A stretch of 14,481 nt of DNA from an uncultured bacterium (GTDB lineage Bacteria; Actinomycetota; Coriobacteriia; Coriobacteriales; Coriobacteriaceae): the NCBI GenBank assembly GCA_905216075.1, contig CAJMSO010000018.1, positions 1-14,481 of the forward strand. The letters run 5' to 3'. Both the position numbers and the translations under genes were made by a program. This document shows, piece by piece, positions 1 to 6,913 of the stretch. A model generated the notes under the pieces. That model was given only the letters and a program-made list of their open reading frames with translations, was not told the origin of the DNA and searched no databases. Numbering within the stretch: position 1 is the stretch's first letter; each line of letters begins with the position of its first letter.

Positions 1-39
1 CAGCCATAAGGAGCCTCTGTCGGGCATCCGAATCCATCG

Positions 40-57
40 AGCGCACGGGCGCTTTTT
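40..57 (+). terminator. Possible short intrinsic terminator of an upstream unit
   Basis: A 5-bp stem AGCGC (40-44) pairs with GCGCT (49-53) around a 4-base loop, and T54-T57 extend a run of five T. The stem is short, so this is only a candidate end of a + strand transcript that begins outside the window. Confidence 0.35.
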
Positions 58-70
58 GGTGCCGCGACAT

Positions 71-165
71 GGCCCGGCCGGCGACGAGGTATTTGGTGTC
101 TCGCTGGTCCTCGGCTTCGCCTGCGGGATCGCTCGACTACCAAATACCTCGTCGCCGGCCGGGCC
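71..165. repeat. 27-bp perfect inverted repeat with 41-bp spacer
   Basis: Bases 71-97 and 139-165 are exact reverse complements over 27 bp. The arms are GC-rich at their outer ends (GGCCCGGCCGG) and end inward in TATTTGGT. The 41-bp spacer shows no convincing continuation of the pairing. No T-run follows the right arm, so it does not look like a simple terminator. I see no obvious target-site duplication outside the arms. It could be a MITE-like or REP-like intergenic element, or a structured RNA; I cannot tell which from one copy. Confidence 0.8.
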
Positions 166-394
166 CCGTCGTCCAAAAATCACCCGTAAAGTCGCGTTTA
201 TCGGATAACTTAATCCCTTGCTTTGTGTTGCTCGCTGGCTTTGCCAAAACAGCGGCGGATACATGCCTTGGGCACTGGTAGCCTTCGTGCTTACTTCGCC
301 TTAACATCTGTAACGAGTTGCTTACGCATCCCCAGGGTTCGCCGTACTATCATGAATCAGATTGAATAGAGATGATGATAGGGAGCGCCTTTTT
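166..394. other. Gene-free leader upstream of the ABC exporter operon
   Basis: Together with 1-165 this makes a stretch of almost 400 bases without a convincing gene. Short open frames here run through the inverted repeat and look like chance. A weak -10-like TACTAT lies at 345-350, but no good -35 sits at 16-18 bp from it. The only well-supported signal is the GGGAG Shine-Dalgarno at 381-385 ahead of the ATG at 395. Confidence 0.5.
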
Positions 395-2275
395 ATGATT
401 GAGCTGCTCGGGCGTTTTGGTGGTAAATTTCGCCGGTATATGGTGATTGGCCCTGCGTGCAAGTTGATCGAAGTGATCTTTGACCTGCTGACGCCGCTGG
501 TGATTGCCCAGATGATTGATAAAGGTATCGGTGCGCACGACGTGAGTGCCGTCGTCCACTACGGCATGGTGCTCGCCGCCATGGCCGTGATTGGCATCTC
601 GTTTACGCTCGTCTGCCAAAAGATGGCGGCGCTCACCTCGCAGGGCATGGGCACTGACATTCGCGGCGCACTCTACCGGCACATCAACAAGCTGAGCTAT
701 GCTGAGCTCGATCGCTTTGGCACGCCGTCGCTCATCACGCGCATTACCAACGACGTCAACCAGGTGCAGCTCGCCGTGGCGCTGGGCGTGCGTATGCTCA
801 TCCGCTGGCCTTTCCTGGCGGTGGGCTCCATGGTCGCGGCCCTTGCCATCGACCTTAAGCTCGGCATCATCTTTTTGATTTGCACGCCCGCTATCGGCCT
901 GGTGTTTTGGTTTGTCATGGCGCGCTGCATCCCGTACTACAAGCAGCTGCAGGCAAAGCTCGATCGCATCGCGCTTATTTGCCGCGAAGGACTTTCGGGC
1001 GCTCGCGTGGTCCGGGCGTTTGTGCGCGAAGACCACGAGCGCGAGCGCTTTGCCCAAGCCGCCGATGACCAGGCCAATACCGCCATCGCGGTGGGCAAGC
1101 TCTCGTCAATCCTTAATCCCGTCACGTTTTTGGTGATGAACCTGGGCGTGTGCGCCATCCTGTGGGTGGGCGGCATCCAGGTCAACGTGGGCGAGCTCAC
1201 GCAGGGCCAGGTCATGGCGTTCGTCAACTACATGACGCAGACCCTGACCTCCATCGTGTATGTCGCCAACCTGGTCGTGGTCTTTACCAAGGCGAGCGCC
1301 AGTGCGTCGCGTCTCAACGAGGTACTCAATTGCGTGCCGAGCATTACCGACGAGGGCAACCAGACGGTTGCGCTGCCCGATCCGAGCGCGATGGGCAACG
1401 CTGCTCCGGTCCCCGCGCTGAGCCTGAGCCATGCGAGCTTCTCCTTTGGCGCGGGCGCCGCCAACGCCGTCAATGACGTGACCCTGGAGCTGCCGCTGGG
1501 CAAAACGCTCGGCATTATCGGCGGCACGGGCAGCGGTAAGTCGACGCTCGTCTCGCTCATTCCGCGCCTGTACGACGCGGGCGTCGGCAGCGTAAGCGTA
1601 ATGGGTACCGACGTGCGCACTTGGCCGCTCGACCAGCTGCGCCATGTGGTCGCGACCGTCCCGCAGCGCGCGTCGCTCGTGAGCGGTACGATCCGCAGCA
1701 ACCTAACCTGGCGCGACGAGTCGGCAACCGATGAGGAACTGTGGGCGGCGCTCGATATAGCGCAGGCCAGCGAGTTCGTGCGCAACAAGCCGCAGGGGCT
1801 CGACGCCCCGGTCGAGGCGGGCGGCAAGAATTTCAGCGGCGGTCAGCGCCAGCGCCTGACCATTGCGCGTGCTCTGGTGGGCTCGCCGCAGATTCTGATC
1901 ATGGACGATTCCGCCTCGGCGCTCGACTTTAAGACCGACGCGGCGCTTCGCCACGCCATCCGCGAGCGCAGCGTACGCGGTGCCGCCGCGGGCGGGCTCC
2001 CGCTGACCACGGTGATCGTGAGCCAGCGCGTCTCGACCGTTCGCGATGCCGACATGATCTGCGTGCTCGACCACGGCTCGGTTGCGGGCCTGGGCACGCA
2101 TGACGAGCTGTATGCAAGCTGCCAGCTCTATCGCGAGATTTGCCAGTCGCAGCTGCGCCGCGAGGAGCTCGAGGGCCAGCAGGGGAGTGCGGTGCCCGCG
2201 CTCGCTCCAAGCTCCGTGCCCGCCCTAGGCGCCCCGACCGCCCCGGCATCCGTCTGCGCAAAGGAGGGCTGCTAA
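395..2275 (+). CDS. ABC exporter half-transporter with degenerate ATP site
   Basis: This is a 626-residue membrane-embedded half-transporter. An N-terminal six-helix exporter domain (about residues 15-310) is followed by an ATP-binding domain. Visible motifs are Walker A GGTGSGKS (about 376-383), signature FSGGQ (480-484), Walker B ILIMDD (D504, D505) and an H-loop reading SQR with Gln544. The catalytic Glu after Walker B is Asp and the switch His is Gln, the pattern of the non-hydrolysing subunit in heterodimeric exporters such as TM287/288. The C-terminus is an Ala/Pro-rich tail of about 45 residues. A TTG-initiated frame reaches up to 362, but GGGAG at 381-385 sits correctly for ATG 395. 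The stop directly abuts the partner gene at 2276. The substrate (drug, lipid or peptide) cannot be read from the sequence. Confidence 0.93.
   Translation: MIELLGRFGGKFRRYMVIGPACKLIEVIFDLLTPLVIAQMIDKGIGAHDVSAVVHYGMVLAAMAVIGISFTLVCQKMAALTSQGMGTDIRGALYRHINKLSYAELDRFGTPSLITRITNDVNQVQLAVALGVRMLIRWPFLAVGSMVAALAIDLKLGIIFLICTPAIGLVFWFVMARCIPYYKQLQAKLDRIALICREGLSGARVVRAFVREDHERERFAQAADDQANTAIAVGKLSSILNPVTFLVMNLGVCAILWVGGIQVNVGELTQGQVMAFVNYMTQTLTSIVYVANLVVVFTKASASASRLNEVLNCVPSITDEGNQTVALPDPSAMGNAAPVPALSLSHASFSFGAGAANAVNDVTLELPLGKTLGIIGGTGSGKSTLVSLIPRLYDAGVGSVSVMGTDVRTWPLDQLRHVVATVPQRASLVSGTIRSNLTWRDESATDEELWAALDIAQASEFVRNKPQGLDAPVEAGGKNFSGGQRQRLTIARALVGSPQILIMDDSASALDFKTDAALRHAIRERSVRGAAAGGLPLTTVIVSQRVSTVRDADMICVLDHGSVAGLGTHDELYASCQLYREICQSQLRREELEGQQGSAVPALAPSSVPALGAPTAPASVCAKEGC
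2261..2267 (+). promoter_or_regulatory. Strong Shine-Dalgarno inside the upstream gene's end
   Basis: AAGGAGG lies 8 bases before ATG 2276, within the last codons of the first exporter gene. It supports start 2276 over the internal ATG at 2312 and suggests coupled translation of the two partners. Confidence 0.8.
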
Positions 2276-4135
2276 ATGAATCCGTATACTTCTTCCGGTT
2301 CGGTCGCCACGATGACGGCCAACGTGTCCGGCAACGATAACCTCAACGACTTGGGTGACGGCCCACGTCAGCCCGGCGACCCCGAGCGCTACCCCGTGGG
2401 CGCGGTGACTCGCCGCCTGCTGGGCTACGTCCGTCCGCATCGCATTTCATTTACGGCATCGTTTGTGAGCGCCGCCATCTCGGTGATCTTGCAGCTCTAT
2501 ACGCCCATCCTCATCGGCGAGGGCATCGACCTCATCGTTGCCGCCGGGCAGGTGGACTTCGGGTCGCTGCTGCCGCTCGTTACCAAGCTCGCGATTGTCG
2601 TGGTGGGCGCGGCGGCCTTCCAGTGGCTGCAGGGCTACTGCGTCAACCGTCTGTCCTACGAGACGGTGCGCGACATGCGCGTGGAGGCGAGCGACAAGCT
2701 CAGCCGCATGCCGCTCAGCTTTATCGACAGCCATGCCCACGGCGACCTCATGAGCCGCGTGGTCAATGACGTCGATCAGGTGGGTGACGGCCTGCTGCAG
2801 GGCTTTACGCAGCTCTTTACCGGCGTCATCACCATCGTGGGCACGCTCGCGTTTATGCTCTCCATCAACCTGACCATGACGCTCGTGGTGGTGCTCGTCA
2901 CGCCGCTTTCCATCTTTGCGGCCGGTGCTATCGCCAAGCTTTCCAATAAGAGCTTCACTGCTCAACAGCGCATCCAGGGCCAACTCGGCGGTCATATCGA
3001 GGAGTATGTGGGTGAGCAAAAGCTCGTGGACGCCTTCGCCTACGGCCCGCACGCTCAACAGCGCTTCGATGTTCTCAACGCCGAGCTCTATACGGCGGGC
3101 GAGCGCGCGCAGTTTATGGGTTCGCTTTCTAACCCCGGTACGCGCTTCATCAATAACATCATCTACGCCGTGGTCGCCGTGATTGGCTGCGCGGGCGTGA
3201 TCACGGGCGTACCTGCGGCGCTCACGGTGGGCGGCGTGCAAATCTTTCTGTCCTATGCTAACCAGTACACCAAGCCATTCAACGAGGTCACCAACGTCAT
3301 TACGCAAATCCAGACGGCGTATGCCTCGGCGCGCCGCATGTTCGCGTTGCTCGATGCGCGCGAGCAGGAGCCCGACGCTGTGGATGCCATTGAGCTCGCC
3401 GCCCCGAAGGGCGAGGTTTCGTTTGAGCATGTGGACTTTAGCTATGTGCCCGACCGCAAGCTGCTGCAGGATATCTGCATCGAGGCCAAGCCCGGCATGC
3501 GTTTTGCCCTGGTCGGCCCCACGGGCTGCGGAAAGACAACGCTCATCAATTTGCTGCTGCGGTTTTACGATATCGATGCCGGACGCATCATGGTCGATGG
3601 CCGGTCTTCGCGTGACTACACGCGCGCAAGCCTGCGCCGCGCCTTTGGCATGGTGCTGCAGGACACCTGGCTGTTCGAGGGCACGGTGGCGGACAACATT
3701 GCTTACGGTTGCCCGGGAGCCACGCGCGAGCAGGTTATCGAAGCTGCCAAGCGTGCTCATGCGCATAAGTTTATCGTGCAGCTGCCAGGCGGCTACGATA
3801 CGGTGATCGGCGAGGACGGCGGCACGTTTAGCCAGGGTCAAAAACAGCTGCTGTGCATCGCGCGCGTCATGCTCACCGATCCGGCGATTCTGCTGCTGGA
3901 CGAGGCAACGTCGAGCATCGATACGCGTACCGAGCTGCAGGTGCAGGCGGCGTTCGACGAGCTCATGGCTGGACGCACGAGCTTTGTCGTGGCACACCGC
4001 CTGTCGACGATTCGCAACGCCGATTGCATCTTGGTAATGCGCGATGGCGAGATTATCGAGCGCGGCACGCACGATGAACTGCTCGCGGCGGGCGGCTTTT
4101 ACGCCGAGCTCTACCGCAGCCAGTTCGCCCAGTAA
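2276..4135 (+). CDS. ABC exporter half-transporter with catalytic ATP site
   Basis: This 619-residue protein is the partner of the preceding subunit. About 45 hydrophilic residues precede the six-helix exporter domain (about 55-340). The ATPase domain has Walker A GPTGCGKT (about 414-421), a Q-loop in GMVLQDTW, signature FSQGQ (518-522), Walker B LLLDEATSS with Glu543, D-loop SSID, and switch His574 in VVAHRLS. Catalytic Glu and His are intact, but the signature is altered from LSGGQ to FSQGQ. That altered signature would face the degenerate Walker site of the partner, so the pair has one active and one degenerate site, as known for TM287/288 and BmrC/BmrD-type exporters. Start 2276 follows AAGGAGG and the upstream stop without a gap. 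Confidence 0.94.
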   Translation: MNPYTSSGSVATMTANVSGNDNLNDLGDGPRQPGDPERYPVGAVTRRLLGYVRPHRISFTASFVSAAISVILQLYTPILIGEGIDLIVAAGQVDFGSLLPLVTKLAIVVVGAAAFQWLQGYCVNRLSYETVRDMRVEASDKLSRMPLSFIDSHAHGDLMSRVVNDVDQVGDGLLQGFTQLFTGVITIVGTLAFMLSINLTMTLVVVLVTPLSIFAAGAIAKLSNKSFTAQQRIQGQLGGHIEEYVGEQKLVDAFAYGPHAQQRFDVLNAELYTAGERAQFMGSLSNPGTRFINNIIYAVVAVIGCAGVITGVPAALTVGGVQIFLSYANQYTKPFNEVTNVITQIQTAYASARRMFALLDAREQEPDAVDAIELAAPKGEVSFEHVDFSYVPDRKLLQDICIEAKPGMRFALVGPTGCGKTTLINLLLRFYDIDAGRIMVDGRSSRDYTRASLRRAFGMVLQDTWLFEGTVADNIAYGCPGATREQVIEAAKRAHAHKFIVQLPGGYDTVIGEDGGTFSQGQKQLLCIARVMLTDPAILLLDEATSSIDTRTELQVQAAFDELMAGRTSFVVAHRLSTIRNADCILVMRDGEIIERGTHDELLAAGGFYAELYRSQFAQ

Positions 4136-4255
4136 GCAAGGCGTGGGGCAAATGAATCAGGTTCGTTCGTCCCGCGTCTTAAGTATTTGGGGGCTTGCGC
4201 TGCGGACGTTTTGCCTCCATCGGTGTCGCCCATGTCGCCAATCGGCAGAAGGTGG

Positions 4256-4283
4256 TTTACATCTGTCACGTTAGTACTAAGAT
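4256..4283 (+). promoter_or_regulatory. Candidate sigma-70-type promoter for the flavodoxin gene
   Basis: TTTACA at 4256-4261 and TAAGAT at 4278-4283 are separated by 16 bp in an AT-rich patch. Both elements are only partial matches to consensus. It lies about 50 bases before the flavodoxin start and fits independent expression from the exporter pair. Confidence 0.35.
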
Positions 4284-4335
4284 ATTCATCTAATAAATTG
4301 CATTAGTGGCTTTAGTTTTGGGGGAAACGAGCAAC

Positions 4336-4893
4336 GTGACTATGACATGCTCTTTGGTGGTCAACAGCAAGAGCGGTAATACCAGGATGGTTTCGGGCGC
4401 GATTAAGCGCGCTCTGCAGGCTGCGGGCGTTGAGTTTGTCCATGCCGCGGCGTTGAGCGACGATGCGGATGCAGATCAGGTTGCGCTCGAGGCGCAGGGC
4501 GCCTGCGCGGCCGACACGGTGCTCGTCGGTTTTTGGTGCGACAAGGGCGCGTGCACGCCTTCGGTCGCGGCGTTGCTCTCCGCCTTGCACGGCAAGCGCG
4601 TGTTCCTGTTTGGCACCTGCGGTTTTGGGGCCGACCAGAGCTATTACCAGCAGATTATCGACCGCGTAACTTCCAATTTGGCTGGGGATGCCGAGCTTGC
4701 GGGCTGGGCGATGTGCCAGGGCAAGATGGGCCCCGCGGTCAAGCAGCGCTACGAGGCCATGCTCGAGCAAGATCCCGACAACGCCCGCGCTAAGTTGCTG
4801 CTCGACAACTGGGTTGCCGCAAAGGATCACCCCACCAAGGATGATCTGGACAACATGGCCGCAGCCGCCAAAAAGGCCGTGCTGGGAGAGTAG
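4336..4893 (+). CDS. Flavodoxin-family protein
   Basis: This is a protein of about 185 residues, a probable FMN-binding electron-transfer protein of the cytoplasm. The N-terminal strand and loop SLVVNSKSGNTRMV carries the S-x-x-G-N-T phosphate-binding loop. Further conserved-looking stretches are VGFWCDKGAC, GKRVFLFGTCGFG and MCQGKMGPAVKQRYEAM. These resemble the Flavodoxin_3-like group, which I believe includes proteins named BilS (bilirubin reduction); that finer assignment is from memory and weak. Length is normal for a single flavodoxin domain plus a short helical tail. The start is uncertain: GTG 4336 lies about 11 bases after GGGGG at 4320-4324, ATG 4342 is possible, and the frame is open from GTG 4306. 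It sits alone between a candidate promoter and a terminator. Confidence 0.82.
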   Translation: MTMTCSLVVNSKSGNTRMVSGAIKRALQAAGVEFVHAAALSDDADADQVALEAQGACAADTVLVGFWCDKGACTPSVAALLSALHGKRVFLFGTCGFGADQSYYQQIIDRVTSNLAGDAELAGWAMCQGKMGPAVKQRYEAMLEQDPDNARAKLLLDNWVAAKDHPTKDDLDNMAAAAKKAVLGE

Positions 4894-4935
4894 CTTCGCC
4901 GTTCGCGGTCCTTCGTGCAAAGCAATACAAATGTG

Positions 4936-4966
4936 AAAGCCTCGATATTCTCGAGGCTTTTTTCTT
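4936..4966 (+). terminator. Intrinsic terminator after the flavodoxin gene
   Basis: A perfect 10-bp stem (4936-4945 with 4951-4960) encloses a 5-base loop and runs into TTTTTTCTT. It separates the flavodoxin gene from the surface-structure operon. Confidence 0.9.
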
Positions 4967-4967
4967 G

Positions 4968-5142
4968 CCACTTGTGGGCGCAACCGTGGCAAGCGTTTGG
5001 GGTGACATTTTCCATCACCCCGATGACGAGGTCGTTCTGGACAACACGCTCGCATGCGTTCGCTGGATGTATTCAGAGTGGGACGGGGTTTCCGGATGGA
5101 TGGGATTACCAGAAGGTATGGGCTGAGGGCTACGCGGGGTAG
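4968..5142 (+). pseudogene. Possible decayed coding remnant
   Basis: Two overlapping frames look more protein-like than the AT-rich DNA that follows. The frame through 4986-5126 reads VWGDIFHHPDDEVV and then RWMYSEWDGVSGWM before a stop. A second frame reads GWDYQKVWAEGYAG and stops at 5142. A frameshift between the two would join them. There is no good start or ribosome site, and I do not recognise the family. It may equally be chance. Confidence 0.2.
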
Positions 5143-5165
5143 CCGTAGAGGCATGAATAAGGGGG

Positions 5166-5197
5166 TTGAAAATAAACGATACTAAATGCAGTATAAA
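5166..5197 (+). promoter_or_regulatory. Weak promoter candidate just before the G tract
   Basis: TTGAAA (5166-5171) and TATAAA (5192-5197) each match consensus at five of six bases, but the spacer is 20 bp, which is long. A start about 7 bases after the -10 would fall at the beginning of the G10 run. Confidence 0.35.
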
Positions 5198-5205
5198 TTT
5201 AATGT

Positions 5206-5215
5206 GGGGGGGGGG
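5206..5215. repeat. Homopolymeric G10 tract
   Basis: Ten consecutive G lie upstream of sipW and directly after the TATAAA candidate. Such tracts are slippage-prone. It is the longest single-base run I see in the window. Confidence 0.9.
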
Positions 5216-5501
5216 TACGATATCTGAGCCGTACAAAATATTAGACCCTCTATTGAGAAGTTGTGTAGGGGTTAGCCGCAGGCGTTGGATAAAGCAGACA
5301 AGTGCGGGGACAAATAACCACTTACGGCAAAAATAGTAGCATTTGGCGGAAAGACGTTGATAAAAACGCGGAAGTAGCTACGGTGATTGTTAGAAATAGA
5401 TTTCAGATTGGCTTTTTCGAACTCATCTATTAAACGTCTTAGAAAAGCGGCTAATCCTTGATGGGATCGAATATGGCCTCGATGGGGATGAAATAATCAC
5501 G

Positions 5502-6059
5502 TTGGCAGCGCGCGGATTCAGACGATTTATTTCACTTCTTAGTGGCATGGCGCTCGCGCTTGTCATAGCCCTTGCCGTCGTTTCTTTCGCTCCCCGTGCA
5601 TTTGGTTACATGCCCTTCGCCGTGCTCTCGGGCTCTATGGAACCCGAGCTTCCCGTCGGCTCCATGGTGTTTGTTCACCAGGTTGACCCAACGAATATTG
5701 CCGTGGGCGACAATGCAACTTTTTACCGATCGGACGGCGCCGTGGTGACTCACCAGGTGTACGAGGTCGACCCTGTGTCGCAAACGATCGGCACGCAGGG
5801 AATCGCAAACAAAAATGCAGATGGAATCATCGTGCACGACGCCGAGCAGACGCCTTTTTCACGCGTGATCGGCGTCGTCTCTCTTTGTGTCCCTTACCTG
5901 GGCTTCGTTAACGCATATTGCACGACGATGCCCGGTTTGCTTGTTGTGGTGGCCGTTCTGGCGCTGCTGGTCGCGGCGTCGATTGTGCTCGATCGGATGG
6001 TTCCCGATGAGCCTGCGGACAAGCATGCCCGCGCGCATGCGAGGGAGCGGCGTCCATAG
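5502..6059 (+). CDS. sipW: SipW-type (ER/archaeal-type) signal peptidase I
   Basis: This is a 185-residue membrane serine protease that removes signal peptides. A first membrane helix (about 12-30) is followed by the catalytic box SGSMEPELPVGS with Ser45, then VVTHQV with His84. This gives the Ser-His arrangement of the SipW/ER type instead of the Ser-Lys pair of usual bacterial LepB. The third box reads TQGIANKNADG, with Asp107 as the probable acidic residue; Ile stands where many relatives have Asp in G-D-A-N. A C-terminal helix (about 147-168) ends in a basic tail. It heads the operon of TasA-like proteins, its expected substrates. Start TTG 5502 follows GGGGA (5484-5488) at a long spacing; the frame is open back to 5400 without an ATG, GTG or TTG codon. 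Confidence 0.92.
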   Translation: MAARGFRRFISLLSGMALALVIALAVVSFAPRAFGYMPFAVLSGSMEPELPVGSMVFVHQVDPTNIAVGDNATFYRSDGAVVTHQVYEVDPVSQTIGTQGIANKNADGIIVHDAEQTPFSRVIGVVSLCVPYLGFVNAYCTTMPGLLVVVAVLALLVAASIVLDRMVPDEPADKHARAHARERRP

Positions 6060-6076
6060 CGGCAGGGGAGAGGTGT

Positions 6077-6100
6077 CGGCAACGGCAAGGGCCGTTGCCG
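6077..6100 (+). promoter_or_regulatory. Strong hairpin between sipW and the first subunit gene
   Basis: A perfect 10-bp GC-rich stem (6077-6086 with 6091-6100) closes an AAGG tetraloop and is followed by GGGGAAAACG, not by T residues. It is therefore unlikely to terminate. An RNA-stability or processing element protecting the downstream subunit message is plausible. Confidence 0.7.
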
Positions 6101-6117
6101 GGGAAAACGATTCTCGA

Positions 6118-6124
6118 AAGGAAG
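6118..6124 (+). promoter_or_regulatory. Shine-Dalgarno that decides start 6131
   Basis: AAGGAAG lies 6 bases before ATG 6131. It rules against the longer frame reaching up to 6095, which would place a charged stretch before the signal sequence. Confidence 0.75.
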
Positions 6125-6130
6125 AGAACG

Positions 6131-6820
6131 ATGGAGAACAAGAGGAAAAAGCGCTACGGCATAGTTGCCGCCTTGCTGCTGCTGGTACTGGCTGCCGGCG
6201 TGGGCACCTACGCCTGGCTGACGGCGCAGTCGAACCTGACCAACAACTTCACCACTGCGGGCATCAACAAGCCCACTACCGATCCCGACCATCCGAATCA
6301 GCCGCTTCCGGATGATAACACTAAGGTCAACGGCAACCTGACCGAGACCAAATGGGTTAAGGACTCTAAGCTCGCCCCTGGCGTGTCTGTACCCAAGAAT
6401 CCTAATGTCGGTATCGGCAAGGGATCCGAGGATGCATATGTGTACGTTTTCGTGAACAACAAGACGGCGTCTGCCGGGACCGCTGATTCCAAGACGACTT
6501 ACTTCACCATTAACTCTGGCTGGAAGGCCGTTGATGCGACCGCCGTTGGGGACGAGCCGACTCATTATCTCGGTGGCCTTTTCGTTTATGTTGGCGAAGG
6601 AACCGAGGCTACCCCGCTTATTGCCAGCAAGACTGAGGATAAGTGGACTGGCGAGCTGTTCAGCCAGGTGACTACGCCCAAGGACACCGAGCAAAAGGAT
6701 TTCGCCAATCCTGCCACGATGGATGTCAACTGCTTCATTTACGCAGCAGACAATACCGCTGAGGGTTCGTCTGCGTCTGCCTTGGCTGCTGCCATGGATT
6801 GGGCTAACGACCTGAAGTAA
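6131..6820 (+). CDS. TasA/CalY-like SipW-dependent fibre subunit, likely major
   Basis: This 229-residue secreted protein starts with a basic N-terminus (NKRKKR) and a hydrophobic stretch ending GVGTYA (res. 23-28), then WLTAQSNLTNNFTTAGI. The G-T-aromatic-A end aligns with the TasA processing site, so cleavage after Ala28 by the neighbouring SipW is likely. The mature part (about 200 residues) has DAYVYVFVNN, GWKAVD and VNCFIYAADN segments of a beta-sandwich in the TasA/camelysin style. There is no wall-sorting signal or second membrane helix. In known TasA fibres the mature N-terminus acts as donor strand for the next subunit; that role here is inferred. A good ribosome site, an upstream hairpin and a terminator-like stem directly after it suggest high expression compared with its neighbours. 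Confidence 0.85.
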   Translation: MENKRKKRYGIVAALLLLVLAAGVGTYAWLTAQSNLTNNFTTAGINKPTTDPDHPNQPLPDDNTKVNGNLTETKWVKDSKLAPGVSVPKNPNVGIGKGSEDAYVYVFVNNKTASAGTADSKTTYFTINSGWKAVDATAVGDEPTHYLGGLFVYVGEGTEATPLIASKTEDKWTGELFSQVTTPKDTEQKDFANPATMDVNCFIYAADNTAEGSSASALAAAMDWANDLK

Positions 6821-6833
6821 TCCCACCCCCTCC

Positions 6834-6893
6834 ACCGAGATCCCGGCCCGCTCCCCATCCCCATTTTCGGGTCGGGATCTCGGTCCCCCTTTG
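6834..6893 (+). terminator. Terminator-like stem after the first subunit, possibly leaky
   Basis: A 17-bp stem (6834-6850 with 6868-6884, one G-U pair) closes a 17-base C-rich loop and is followed by CCCCCTTTG. The T run is only three bases, so partial read-through into the downstream genes is likely. They have no other evident promoter in this short gap. Confidence 0.75.
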
Positions 6894-6913
6894 ATTGACG
6901 ATTGGCGAACGTA

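Larger units (their letters stand above)
5143..5501. other. AT-richer leader region of the surface operon
   Basis: This stretch of about 360 bases has no convincing gene. It holds a promoter candidate (5166-5197), a run of ten G (5206-5215), a short inverted repeat GTACG (5215-5219) / CGTAC (5230-5234) and a weak AAGTG/CACTT stem (5300-5304 / 5319-5323). I compared it by eye with the c-di-GMP-I (GEMM) riboswitch core and saw no match. If transcription starts near the G run, sipW has an untranslated leader of almost 300 bases. Confidence 0.5.

Noticed and set aside
362..394. TTG at 362 as start of the first exporter gene
   Set aside because: The extra 11 residues are all charged and have no ribosome site, while ATG 395 has GGGAG at correct spacing.
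2447..4072. Long antisense open frame of 541 codons
   Set aside because: It is the complement of a clearly conserved ABC transporter gene and has the His/Arg/Ala-rich look of a shadow frame in high-GC DNA.
4152..4274. 40-codon open frame between the exporter and flavodoxin genes
   Set aside because: No good Shine-Dalgarno, Arg/Cys/Ser-rich chance-like composition, and it overlaps the promoter candidate of the next gene.
5216..5500. Riboswitch in the sipW leader
   Set aside because: I looked for the c-di-GMP-I core and similar motifs and found only short, weak stems.
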